Source: CBDFHF01 sp965247565 (GTDB lineage: Bacteria > Pseudomonadota > Gammaproteobacteria > Methylococcales > Methylomonadaceae). From it: DNA of 64,000 bases. The position numbers and the translations under genes were made by a program. The stretch lies in NCBI GenBank assembly GCA_965247565.1, contig CBDFHF010000003.1, positions 310,001 to 374,000 on the forward strand. The letters are read 5' to 3'. Under the pieces are notes generated by a model. That model ran no database searches. It saw nothing but the letters and a program-made list of their open reading frames with translations, and was not told the DNA's origin. Below, piece by piece: positions 17,179 to 25,803 of this stretch. How positions within the stretch are numbered: the stretch's first letter is position 1; each line of letters opens with the position of its first letter.

Positions 17179-17763
17179 ATGACTACTCAAGCATTGATCA
17201 AAGTATGGGATCTACCCCTTAGAATTTTCCACTGGCTGTTAGTCGCCGGTTTTTTTATCTCCTACCTTACGGAAGATGAGCTCCTAGTGGTGCATGTGTG
17301 GGCAGGCTATTTGGTGTTTGCCTTGCTGATATTCAGGCTACTCTGGGGGTTTATCGGCAACGAATACGCCCGATTTAGCAATTTTTTATGCAGTCCGCGC
17401 CTGTCAGTTGCCTATATCAAAGACCTGTTCGCATTAAAAGCCCAACGCTACATTGGCCATAACCCGGCCGGTGCGGCCATGATTGTATTATTGTTGGTCA
17501 GTTTATTCCTTACGACCGTCACCGGATTTGCCGTTTACGGGGCAGATCAAGCGGCCGGTCCGTTAGCCGCCATAGGCTTTGACCATGAAGAGTTTTGGGA
17601 GGAAGTACATGAGTTTTTCGCCAACTTTTCAATTGCATTGGTTTTTGTACATGTGCTCGGGGTAGCGGTTGAAAGCTATTTACACAGGGAAAATCTGGCG
17701 AGGGCTATGGTATTTGGCTATAAAAAAACAACCTCGGATTCAAACAATACAAAGCAAGATTAG
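17179..17763 (+). CDS. Cytochrome b561-type membrane protein
   Basis: A 194-residue inner-membrane di-haem cytochrome b of the bacterial b561/Ni-Fe hydrogenase b-subunit family. The N-terminus KVWDLPLRIFHWLLVAGFF holds the first haem-ligand His. Others are in VVHVWAGYLVFALLIFRLLWGF, EEVHEFFANFSIALVFVHVLG and SYLHRENL. Four helices are visible. Such proteins pass quinol electrons to soluble c-type cytochromes, and the octahaem protein upstream is a plausible partner. An ATPase gene follows 57 bp downstream. Confidence 0.87.
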   Translation: MTTQALIKVWDLPLRIFHWLLVAGFFISYLTEDELLVVHVWAGYLVFALLIFRLLWGFIGNEYARFSNFLCSPRLSVAYIKDLFALKAQRYIGHNPAGAAMIVLLLVSLFLTTVTGFAVYGADQAAGPLAAIGFDHEEFWEEVHEFFANFSIALVFVHVLGVAVESYLHRENLARAMVFGYKKTTSDSNNTKQD

Positions 17764-17820
17764 ACACGGTTTTTGGCCAGCTGACATAGTCACGTTTTCC
17801 ACCTTGAATCATATTTTGGG

Positions 17821-19779
17821 ATGATGAATAAGCCCCAACAAGCATCGAATACAACCTCAACAACTGAAAATAGCATTGCCGCCTTAAGCTTGCTTGGCAT
17901 CGGCGCTTATTTAGGGCTTCGCTATCTGCTCGATGTCGGGCATGACGTTTACACTCTAGGCTTGAATGCCTCGTTAAGCTCCGCTTTTGCGTTAATTTAT
18001 CAAGGCCACCAGACGTTCTCGATCGAATTGGTGCAATTGCCTCTGATTGCTGTATTAGTACTGGGCGGTATTCCGCTGCTGTATCAACTCAGCCTCAAAT
18101 TAGCTCACGGTAATTTTGGCGCGGATTTACTGGCTGGCTTATCCATTGTCACTGCGGTGTTACTAGATGAGTATTTAGCGGGGGCCTTAGTCGTGTTAAT
18201 GCTTTCTGGCGGGGCGGCATTGGAACATTATGCCGTACGCAAAGCCTCTTCAGTTCTTGAAGCCTTGGCGAAGCGCATGCCGTCAGTCGCCCATAGAAAA
18301 GCCGGCGAGATGTTAACCGACATTACTACGGATCAGGTTAATATCGGCGATACATTATTAATTTTGCCGCATGAAATTTGCCCTGTAGACGGCACGGTGT
18401 TGGAAGGTTCAGGCACAATGGATGAGTCTTACTTGACTGGCGAGCCGTATATGATGTCTAAAACTACCGGCTCACGGGTCATGTCTGGCGCGATTAATGG
18501 CGATTCGGCGCTGACTATTCGTGCCGATAAGCTATCCATTGATTCTCGGTATGCCAAAATTATGGAAGTGATGCGCTCATCCGAACAATATCGACCGAAT
18601 ATCAGACGGCTTGGTGATCAACTGGGCGCGTTGTACACGCCGTTAGCTGTCATTATTGCAGTGACTGCTTGGACACTGAGTGGAGATGTACTGCGTTTTC
18701 TGGCGGTATTGGTCGTGGCTACGCCGTGTCCGCTATTGATAGGGATTCCTGTGACCATTATCAGTTCAATTTCTTTGGCAGCGCGCAGGGAAATCATTAT
18801 CAAAAATCCGGCCATTCTGGAGACTATTGGTACTTGTCGAACGGCCATTTTTGATAAAACCGGCACATTAACCTACGGTCGGCCTTCATTAACGGCATTG
18901 ATTACTGACCCAGGACATAATGAACAAGACCTGTTAGCGTTGATCGCCAGTTTGGAGCGTTATTCTAAACATCCACTTTCCAATGCCATTCTGAAGGCCG
19001 CTGAAAAATCGGCATTGTCTTTATTACCCGTGTTGAATATCACCGAATTACCGGGAGAAGGCTTGAAAGGTAACGTAGCTGGGAAATTAGTTCAAATTAC
19101 CAGCCGGAAAAAATTTCTTGAGCAGCACCGGGATGCTGACGAGGGGTTACCGCCCATTACTGGTGGTCTGGAGTGTGTGGTACTAGTTAACGACACTTAT
19201 GCAGCAACCCTTCAATTTCGCGATGAAGTTCGCATCGATAGTTCATCGTTTATCAATCACTTGCGGCCAAAACACCTATTTGATCGAGTCATGCTAGTTT
19301 CGGGAGACCGTGAATCAGAGGTTCGTTACCTAGCTGAACAAGTGGGTATTGAGCACGTTTATTTTAGCCAAAGCCCTGAACAGAAACTTGAATTGGTACG
19401 CAAAGAAACCCAAATAGCAAAAACCATATTTTTGGGTGACGGCATTAATGATGCGCCCTCTTTAACCGCAGCAACGATCGGCATCGCTTTTGGGCAGAAT
19501 AGTGACATTACCGGTGAATCCGCAGATGCGGTGATTATGGACAGTTCATTGTTGAAAGTCGATGAGCTATTCCATATTGGTGAACGGATGCGGAAAATTG
19601 CTTTGCAGAGCGCCGTGGGTGGGATGGCGTTAAGTTTGATCGGTATGGGGTTTGCCGGATTGGGTTACTTATCGCCGGTAGCTGGTGCCATTGGCCAGGA
19701 AATGATTGATGTTTTGGCTGTTTTAAATGCTTTAAGGGCGGCAATAGCCCCTAAAAAGCTGTCTGACTATGTCAAATAG
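17821..19779 (+). CDS. P1B-type heavy-metal-transporting ATPase
   Basis: A 652-residue inner-membrane metal pump. The transmembrane metal site is TPCPLLIGIP (near residue 303), the phosphorylated Asp lies in DKTGTLT (near 345), the P1B signature HP is in SKHPLS, and GDGINDAP (near 540) is the hinge motif. TGEP lies near 217. No N-terminal CxxC or GMTCxxC metal-binding domain exists; the N-terminus is a short polar leader. The TPCPL motif differs from the CPC-ALA type of well-known copper pumps and from the TPCALVIS of zinc/cadmium pumps, so the substrate cannot be assigned. Its place next to cytochrome genes suggests a role in metal supply for, or detoxification near, the redox module. Confidence 0.87.
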   Translation: MMNKPQQASNTTSTTENSIAALSLLGIGAYLGLRYLLDVGHDVYTLGLNASLSSAFALIYQGHQTFSIELVQLPLIAVLVLGGIPLLYQLSLKLAHGNFGADLLAGLSIVTAVLLDEYLAGALVVLMLSGGAALEHYAVRKASSVLEALAKRMPSVAHRKAGEMLTDITTDQVNIGDTLLILPHEICPVDGTVLEGSGTMDESYLTGEPYMMSKTTGSRVMSGAINGDSALTIRADKLSIDSRYAKIMEVMRSSEQYRPNIRRLGDQLGALYTPLAVIIAVTAWTLSGDVLRFLAVLVVATPCPLLIGIPVTIISSISLAARREIIIKNPAILETIGTCRTAIFDKTGTLTYGRPSLTALITDPGHNEQDLLALIASLERYSKHPLSNAILKAAEKSALSLLPVLNITELPGEGLKGNVAGKLVQITSRKKFLEQHRDADEGLPPITGGLECVVLVNDTYAATLQFRDEVRIDSSSFINHLRPKHLFDRVMLVSGDRESEVRYLAEQVGIEHVYFSQSPEQKLELVRKETQIAKTIFLGDGINDAPSLTAATIGIAFGQNSDITGESADAVIMDSSLLKVDELFHIGERMRKIALQSAVGGMALSLIGMGFAGLGYLSPVAGAIGQEMIDVLAVLNALRAAIAPKKLSDYVK

Positions 19780-20276
19780 TCGATAACAAAATCCAGCTCG
19801 CCATTTTAGTCAGCAGATTATAGGGAACATTTAAGATTTTTTCGTCTACAGAAACGATAGGGTCTACGTCGGATAAAGCCGCATAGTGTTGGTTTCCCAG
19901 ACCGCATTTTAATATAATAGACATGCAGGCTTTACCCAGTCCGAAGTATTGCGACGGATACCTGGTTGGGTATCCGTCGAGAGAAGCGGGAGGTAAAGCA
20001 ACACAGGAGTAGTTGCCGAGAGCCGGGATGCCCAAGCAAAAATAGCAATTATGTCGTATATCAGGTAACACTTTACCATTGCCCGGCGGGCAATAGAGAG
20101 ACAAAAGAGATAAAAGCATTGAAATGTAGGGTACAGAAAAGCGTGTGACCAATCGGTCACCGGAACATCGGAATTTTTTAGGCTTAACGACATTGCAGTT
20201 TTAGCTTAACCCGAAAAAAAATCTCCAGAGGACGATTGCCACCTGACCTCCCAAAAAGGGCCGAAAAACCCAACTA
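19780..20276. other. Non-coding stretch with four stable hairpins
   Basis: About 500 bases between convergent genes with no credible frame. Strong stems are CGACGGATACC/GGTATCCGTCG (19952-19979), GCAAC/GTTGC (about 19998-20015), ATTGCCC/GGGCAAT (20078-20094) and GTGACC/GGTCAC (20145-20160). They could belong to a structured RNA or a decayed element. A T8 run on the minus strand just past the PEP-CTERM gene stop may help termination. Confidence 0.4.
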
Positions 20277-21086
20277 TCAATCGTGGCGGCAACGCTTCAG
20301 GCCAAGCAAGCCAATGAACGCAATGCCCATCATCCACACTACGCCTGGTTCCGGCACGGCGCCCACTTGTCCGGGACTGACTGCCCATGAGTAGAACTGG
20401 ACATCCTTATCGAAGTAGACAGGGTAGCCAGCGTAGGTATAGAAGCCCCACGCGGAGCTGGAGAAATACGCATGCTCCGTACCGAGCCAGTACGCATAGG
20501 TTTGAGCGTTAGTAAATGACCCGGCATTGCCAGAAGTACGCAAGCTACCGTCGTGTAAGATGCCATAGTCGCTACCATGACCTGGGTAAGCCAAGGCATT
20601 GAGCTCGTTGTAGTACAATTGGCCGAATTGACCGCTGGTTAGGGAGATATCTTGATGATTGGCACCCACACTCGGCAAGGCCCATTGGTTGGAGCCAGCA
20701 TAGTTGATGCTGTTCAGGTAGGTGGTAAAAGCCTGGGCACCGAACCAGCTCGTTCTGCCCAGCTGACTGTCACTAAAGACCGCGTCGTCGAAATCCGCAC
20801 GGGATACATTATGGCTGCCGCTGTAGGGAGGAGTATCTAAACCATTTGGGTTGTCGTTAATGACCGGACTAGCCGCAATGATGGCATTAACCATATTATT
20901 GTAACCCTGGCTCCTGATCAGACTGCCGAGCAGATTGGCATCTCCAGTCCAGGTAATGTTGCTTACGCTGCTGTAGACCACTGGTGTGTCGCCGGCGGCG
21001 ATGTAGGCGGCTAAGGCGGCCTCGGCATTTAAGCTGGTTAAGCTAAGCAACAGTCCTGCGGTCAGTATGGGTGGGTTTAATCGCAT
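20277..21086 (-). CDS. PEP-CTERM sorting-domain protein
   Basis: A 269-residue exported protein. The chosen start gives MRLNPPILTAG and a signal peptide ending LNAEA; in-frame ATGs at 21092 and 21149 are alternatives. The C-terminus VPEPGVVWMMGIAFIGLLGL followed by KRCRHD is a PEP-CTERM signal: a PEP motif, one hydrophobic helix and a basic tail, cut by an exosortase. The body (residues 25-235) has Trp/Gly/Tyr-rich segments such as NQWALPSVG and TYAYWLGTEHAY, as seen in DUF1566/Lcl-like PEP-CTERM proteins. It is likely a secreted extracellular-matrix protein. No exosortase gene is in the window. Confidence 0.85.
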   Translation of the reverse strand: MRLNPPILTAGLLLSLTSLNAEAALAAYIAAGDTPVVYSSVSNITWTGDANLLGSLIRSQGYNNMVNAIIAASPVINDNPNGLDTPPYSGSHNVSRADFDDAVFSDSQLGRTSWFGAQAFTTYLNSINYAGSNQWALPSVGANHQDISLTSGQFGQLYYNELNALAYPGHGSDYGILHDGSLRTSGNAGSFTNAQTYAYWLGTEHAYFSSSAWGFYTYAGYPVYFDKDVQFYSWAVSPGQVGAVPEPGVVWMMGIAFIGLLGLKRCRHD

Positions 21087-21643
21087 AATCATTATCCATG
21101 CATGAAAGTTTAAAATGTTGCCAACGGTTTGCGACCTAGCCTTTTGCATTTGAAAATAATTTAACGCAAAACACTTGGGGCTTAGAGATTTTAAGCCATA
21201 GACTCCCTTGAGCAGTTCTTATTATCTTGGCTTGTGAATTTTGTCAAGTTTTCCATAACTATAAGGCTTGGGTATCACATTACGAATTGGGTGGGCAATG
21301 CTGACAAATGCTTCAACGGAAGCAAGACCACTCTCAAGGTGTCGGTCATTTTAAACCTGATCTTTGCCGCTGAGATTGCCAACTATCAATGACTACACTG
21401 AGCCGATGGCACCATTTCACCCATTTAAAACCGGCTATAAACAAGAGCGTAATCTTTTAGGGATCGCTGGTCTGATTGATCATTGGCGTTTGCAAATATT
21501 TTTTAAGAATATTGCATAACTGTCTTTCACCGAGACAAAGCACATTTTTGTACGCTTCTTTATAACCTTTCTGTTTTCCAGCGATAAATTGCAGGTGAAA
21601 TGCTTTTTTAAAGGCACAATAAGTCTGCTAAAGTATCGGCCAA
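21087..21643. other. Intergenic stretch between divergent genes
   Basis: It holds the promoters of the PEP-CTERM gene (minus) and of the protease-like gene (plus). No GG-N10-GC sigma-54 element is evident for the PEP-CTERM gene here, unlike the one at 42870. No small gene found. Confidence 0.35.
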
Positions 21644-22120
21644 ATGCACTATAGCGAGGTTGTTAACGTGTCTTCAGAATTTCAATTGCCTACGCTAGGC
21701 TGGCGCGAATGGTTGGCTTTGCCGGAATTTGAAATAGCGCAGATTAAAGCCAAAATAGATACCGGGGCACGCTCTTCGGCTCTACATGCGTTTGTAATTG
21801 ACCCCTATCAAAAAAATAACCAGGGCTGGCTGATGTTTGCCATACATCCGTTCCAAAAAAGGGACGATATTGTGGTGGAATGTCATGCGCCCATAAAAGA
21901 TCATCGTTTGGTTTCTGACTCCGGCGGGCATAAGCAACGTCGCTATGTCATTGAAACAAAAGTCGCATTAGGCACTAACCTGATCGCTGCCGAGATTACC
22001 TTAACCAATAGAGACAGTATGCGCTTTCGCATGTTACTGGGCCGTACCGCCATAAACCAACGCTTTATTATTAATCCTAGCGTCTCTTATGTGCAAGGTA
22101 AACCCAGTAGTGCTGGATAG
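21644..22120 (+). CDS. ATP-dependent zinc protease family protein (RimB-like)
   Basis: A 158-residue soluble protein of the Zn-protease/retropepsin-like family (PF05618). LGWREWLALPEF starts the domain, and KIDTGARSSALHA holds the DTGA aspartyl-protease-like motif near residues 38-50. RMLLGRTAI lies near the C-terminus. Relatives often neighbour rimK-type ATP-grasp ligases and trim glutamate or glutamine tails; no rimK is adjacent here. A GTG at 21668 (VSSEFQLP) is an alternative start, because the 8 residues before it are poorly conserved in character. Confidence 0.8.
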   Translation: MHYSEVVNVSSEFQLPTLGWREWLALPEFEIAQIKAKIDTGARSSALHAFVIDPYQKNNQGWLMFAIHPFQKRDDIVVECHAPIKDHRLVSDSGGHKQRRYVIETKVALGTNLIAAEITLTNRDSMRFRMLLGRTAINQRFIINPSVSYVQGKPSSAG

Positions 22121-22166
22121 TTTTAATCACCCGTCCAGCGTACCAAACGGGCAAGACTTGTTAAAA

Positions 22167-22802
22167 CTAACTGGCTTCTTCTGCAGTGATTTTGCCATCG
22201 TTATTTTTATCCAATTCGACAAACCATTTATTGCGTGAATCGTTATATTCAGTTTCAGTAACTTTTTTATCGCCATTCGCATCCAATTTTGCAAACACCT
22301 TTTCGGGCACTGGTGCGCTTGGCGGTTTTTCTTGCTGGGTTTGGTTATGCTGCATACTGGTAAATTCTTCTTTGCTTAATTGTTTATCGCCATTACGGTC
22401 TTTTTTACTAAACATTTCAGCGGCATGTTGTTCGGCAGCTTTCATATACTCAGTCTGATTGATCGCGCCATCATTGTTCGCATCATTCTCTTTAAAATGA
22501 AGGCCCGAATCGGATCTTATCCCGCCGGGAGACTGGGTTTGCTTACCTTGAAAGTCTGCGTAACGTTCTAAAAACTCTTTTAACGTTATTTCCTTGTCCC
22601 CATTGACATCCATGCTTTTAAATCGGTCGGCGGCTGAGGCTAAAAACTCTTCTTTTGTAACCTGTTTATCACCATTAGTGTCAAATCGGGTCATAAAGTA
22701 GTTATTTTTACCATTATCCTGGCTACCATTTTTTTCGTAGTAGGCAAATACGTAAGAGTGCGTAAGAGCCAATGTAACAAGTGCCACGGTTTTAATTTTC
22801 AT
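22167..22802 (-). CDS. Periplasmic protein with six EF-hand motifs
   Basis: A 211-residue exported calcium-binding-type protein. ATG 22802 has AGGAG nine bases upstream. The signal peptide is MKIKTVALVTLALTHSYVFA. Six 12-residue EF loops are visible, each with Asp at positions 1 and 5 and Glu at 12: DTNGDKQVTKEE, DVNGDKEITLKE, DANNDGAINQTE, DRNGDKQLSKEE, DANGDKKVTETE and DKNNDGKITAEE. Position 6 is Lys instead of Gly in four loops. None has the Pro at position 2 that marks lanmodulin. It is divergent from a TonB receptor gene (245-bp shared upstream region). Ca2+ or another hard metal ion such as a lanthanide may be bound; which one is not decided by sequence. Confidence 0.85.
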   Translation of the reverse strand: MKIKTVALVTLALTHSYVFAYYEKNGSQDNGKNNYFMTRFDTNGDKQVTKEEFLASAADRFKSMDVNGDKEITLKEFLERYADFQGKQTQSPGGIRSDSGLHFKENDANNDGAINQTEYMKAAEQHAAEMFSKKDRNGDKQLSKEEFTSMQHNQTQQEKPPSAPVPEKVFAKLDANGDKKVTETEYNDSRNKWFVELDKNNDGKITAEEAS

Positions 22803-23047
22803 AGTGAAACGCTCCTGGAATTCGAGATGAGTAATGCTATTTTTCTTGCCCGCTAACACTAACGGTACGCTGATTAACAACAACTGAATCTTTATTCGTC
22901 TGCATTACTGGGGCTTCTGCCCTTTCACATCTCAGCAAAATCATCATTTGTCGCTCATGGGAATAATTCCCTTTTTTTGACACTTTATAGTGGTTACTAC
23001 CTGCCTTGGCTATGATAGCCGACACAAACAATAACCAAGAGTGTACT

Positions 23048-25369
23048 ATGAAAAAACTTACCTGTGGCGTGATTGGGCTACTTGGCTTGTCTGCCATGTC
23101 TATAGCGATTGGCGAAGATAAACAATCAACAGAATTGGATACGATTGAAGTAATTGGCGTTACACCGTTACAAGGGAGTGGGGTAGAAAAAGATAAGATC
23201 CCCGCTAATGTGCAAACCGTAACGAAAGAGCAATTACACAAAGCTCAGACAACTACGTTAGCTGACTATATCAATCGCTACTTGGGCAGCGTACACGTCA
23301 ACGAAGCGCAAAATAATCCGTTGCAACCGGATATTTATTATCGTGGTTTTGTAGCTTCTCCGCTGTTAGGGTTGCCGCAAGGTTTATCGACTTATGTTAA
23401 CGGCATTCGCTTTAATGAACCATTTGGCGACTCCGTCAACTGGGATTTAATTCCGCAAGGCGCTATCGACAATATGGCGTTATATCCTGGCTCAAACCCA
23501 GTTTATGGTTTAAATACCCTGGGCGGTGCGATTTCAGTTAAAACTAAAACAGGCTTCTCAGCTCCCGGGCATCAAATTGAAGTTTACGGCGGTTCATGGG
23601 ACAGGCATTCAGAAGAGCTGACCACCGGCTGGAACAATGGCACCTGGGGGTATTTTTTAGATTTACATCATTTTGAAGAAGAAGGCTGGCGGGATTTTTC
23701 TCCAAGCAAGGCGGATCAGGCATTTGGTACGCTAAGTTGGCGCGGCGATAAAGGCTCTCTAGATTTAACATTGGGTGCCAATGATAACAAGATGCTCGGC
23801 AATGGTGCGGTACCGGTACAATTGTTAGAGCAACACAGAAAGGCGATATTTACCCATCCCGACCAGACCGTCACCCGTATGTTCTTCTCTGAGCTGGAAG
23901 GTAAGTATGCGCTGACCGACAACATTGAATTAAGTGGTAACGCCTACTTCCGGCAAAATCGCATAAAAACCTTCAATGGCGACGATAGCGATTATGATGA
24001 TTGCGAAGACGATTCTGGATTCTTGTGTGAGGAAGGTGAGGATGATCCACTCGTGAACACAAAAGGGCGGCAGATATTGGCTGATGATGATGTCGAAGGG
24101 GCTACCAATAACACCAGTCAAACCCATATGCGCAGCCGTGGTGGTACTTTGCAAAGTGCTTTTGCTCAGGACTTGTTCAGTCATAAAAATAATCTGATAG
24201 TCGGTGTAAATTATGATTATGCAGAAGTGCATTATGCAGCCGACACAGAGCTTGGCTCACTAACACCCGACAGAGGCACTACCAGTAGCGGCGTTTTTGT
24301 GGATGAATCCAAAGTCCGCTTGCATACCGACACCTCGACAGTTGGCGTCTATCTAACTGACAGCTTTTCTATCACAGACAAATTAACCGCGACCATAGCG
24401 GGGCGTTATAACTACATCCACATCAACATGGATGATCAATATGTAACCGACCCGTCGAAAACTTTAAACGGCTCGCATACCTATGAAAGACTTAATCCTT
24501 CAGGGGGGTTAACTTATAAGATCTTGGATAATTTGACCGTTTACGGTAATTACAGTGAATCCAATCGTGCGCCTTCACCGATGGAGTTAAGTTGTGCCGA
24601 TCCCGAAGCGCCTTGCAAGCTGCCCAACGCCTTCTTGGCCGACCCACACTTGGAACAGGTGGTGGCAAAAACCTATGAAGGCGGCTTCAGGGGCAATCTA
24701 AATAAAGCGCTGGGCAAAGGTGATTTAAACTGGAACCTGGGCTATTTCCATACCACCAATGGCAATGACATTATTTTTAACCGCAGTGGCGATAGCGTCA
24801 GCGAAGGATTTTTCAGTAACGTCGGCAAAACCCGTCGGTATGGTGTTGAGGCAGGAGCCACTATTAATTATCCGCAATTGTTCAGCCAAATTGATGACTG
24901 GCATTTTTCAACCAACTATACCTATCTGAACGCCCGCTTTTTAAGTGGTTTTAGAACACAAGACCCGGTTGATGAAGATAACGAAGCAGGTGTTAATGTT
25001 GTGAAAGGCGCAAAAATACCAGGAATCCCTGAGCATATGTTTAAAGCGACTATTGGGGTCGATTTATGGCAACGCTTGTCTTTAGGATTTAGCGGTTTGT
25101 ATAGCGGTGATCGTTTCTTAAGAGGCGATGAGTCAAACAGAACGTCAAAGCTTTCGGGATATTGGTTATTTAATGCGACTGCAGAATATAAAGTAACTAA
25201 AAATTTCGCGGTTTTTGGCAAAATCGACAATATCTTTGATGAACATTACAGCAGCTTTGGCGTTTATGGCAATGCCACAGAGGTATTGGGACCTTCTTAT
25301 GATGATGGTCGCTTTGTCTCACCCGGAATGCCTAGAGCAGGCTGGATTGGTGTGCGTTTAAGCATGTAA
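23048..25369 (+). CDS. TonB-dependent outer-membrane receptor
   Basis: A 773-residue outer-membrane gated beta-barrel for uptake of a chelate. The signal peptide is MKKLTCGVIGLLGLSAMSIA. It is followed by a TonB-box-like segment LDTIEVIGVTPL, a plug domain (VQTVTKEQL to VKTKTGFSAP) and a barrel ending ...WIGVRLSM with the terminal aromatic/hydrophobic pattern. An acidic insertion near residues 310-345 (GDDSDYDDCEDDSG, CEEGEDD, DDDVEG) with two cysteines is unusual and might bind cations. It is close in style to receptors of the catecholate/vitamin-type family, but the ligand is unknown. Its divergent neighbour encodes a six-EF-hand protein. Confidence 0.88.
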   Translation: MKKLTCGVIGLLGLSAMSIAIGEDKQSTELDTIEVIGVTPLQGSGVEKDKIPANVQTVTKEQLHKAQTTTLADYINRYLGSVHVNEAQNNPLQPDIYYRGFVASPLLGLPQGLSTYVNGIRFNEPFGDSVNWDLIPQGAIDNMALYPGSNPVYGLNTLGGAISVKTKTGFSAPGHQIEVYGGSWDRHSEELTTGWNNGTWGYFLDLHHFEEEGWRDFSPSKADQAFGTLSWRGDKGSLDLTLGANDNKMLGNGAVPVQLLEQHRKAIFTHPDQTVTRMFFSELEGKYALTDNIELSGNAYFRQNRIKTFNGDDSDYDDCEDDSGFLCEEGEDDPLVNTKGRQILADDDVEGATNNTSQTHMRSRGGTLQSAFAQDLFSHKNNLIVGVNYDYAEVHYAADTELGSLTPDRGTTSSGVFVDESKVRLHTDTSTVGVYLTDSFSITDKLTATIAGRYNYIHINMDDQYVTDPSKTLNGSHTYERLNPSGGLTYKILDNLTVYGNYSESNRAPSPMELSCADPEAPCKLPNAFLADPHLEQVVAKTYEGGFRGNLNKALGKGDLNWNLGYFHTTNGNDIIFNRSGDSVSEGFFSNVGKTRRYGVEAGATINYPQLFSQIDDWHFSTNYTYLNARFLSGFRTQDPVDEDNEAGVNVVKGAKIPGIPEHMFKATIGVDLWQRLSLGFSGLYSGDRFLRGDESNRTSKLSGYWLFNATAEYKVTKNFAVFGKIDNIFDEHYSSFGVYGNATEVLGPSYDDGRFVSPGMPRAGWIGVRLSM

Positions 25370-25803
25370 AGTTGCTTTTTGTTGAGAGCAAGGATGCTCA
25401 AGACGCAAACACTTGGGTATTTTATTCAGGCAATAAAAAGCCCGCATAGAGCGGGCATGTCGAGTAAATTATTTTTGTTATTATTCGTTACACTTTAACG
25501 ATACTCAAACAGTTACACTAATTTTTATTATTGTTATCAACATAGCCTATAAGGCTATCCCCCCTCAAGGTCGGTTTGCACCGTGCCCGCTCCTTCAAGC
25601 GCAGCCATTCTATCGCTAATAAAATGTTAGTGTCTATTAAAAAATTTGGTTTTTTCAAAAAAAAGATGACATTAAATTAAAATCAAATAGAAAACAGAAA
25701 CTTAAGAACAAGAAAACAATGTCTTTTGATTGATATTATAGGCAAATAATACCCCATTATTTGAGCTATTAAGTATCTGTTCACAAACCCACATAGCAAG
25801 CCT
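25370..25803. other. Intergenic stretch with hairpins and possible small RNA
   Basis: It lies between convergent genes. It carries a terminator at 25435-25456 and, on the minus strand, the stem ATAGCC/GGCTAT (25546-25562), preceded by the small hairpin CGGT-GCAA-ACCG near 25570-25582. It then becomes very AT-rich up to the bepA stop. No coding frame found. Confidence 0.4.
25435..25456 (-). terminator. Intrinsic terminator reading from bepA side
   Basis: On the minus strand GCCCGC, TCTAT and GCGGGC are followed by T5 (stem arms 25451-25456 and 25440-25445). It would also slow plus-strand transcripts from the TonB receptor gene. Confidence 0.65.

Noticed and set aside
19998..20040. GAGCCGGGATGCC segment as a group II intron domain V
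   Set aside because: The full 34-nt domain V pairing and the AY bulge are not there, and no intron reverse transcriptase frame is near.
22167..22802. EF-hand protein as a lanmodulin
   Set aside because: None of the six loops has Pro at position 2 or the extra Asp at position 9 typical of lanmodulin; four have Lys at position 6. Calcium-type binding is at least as likely.
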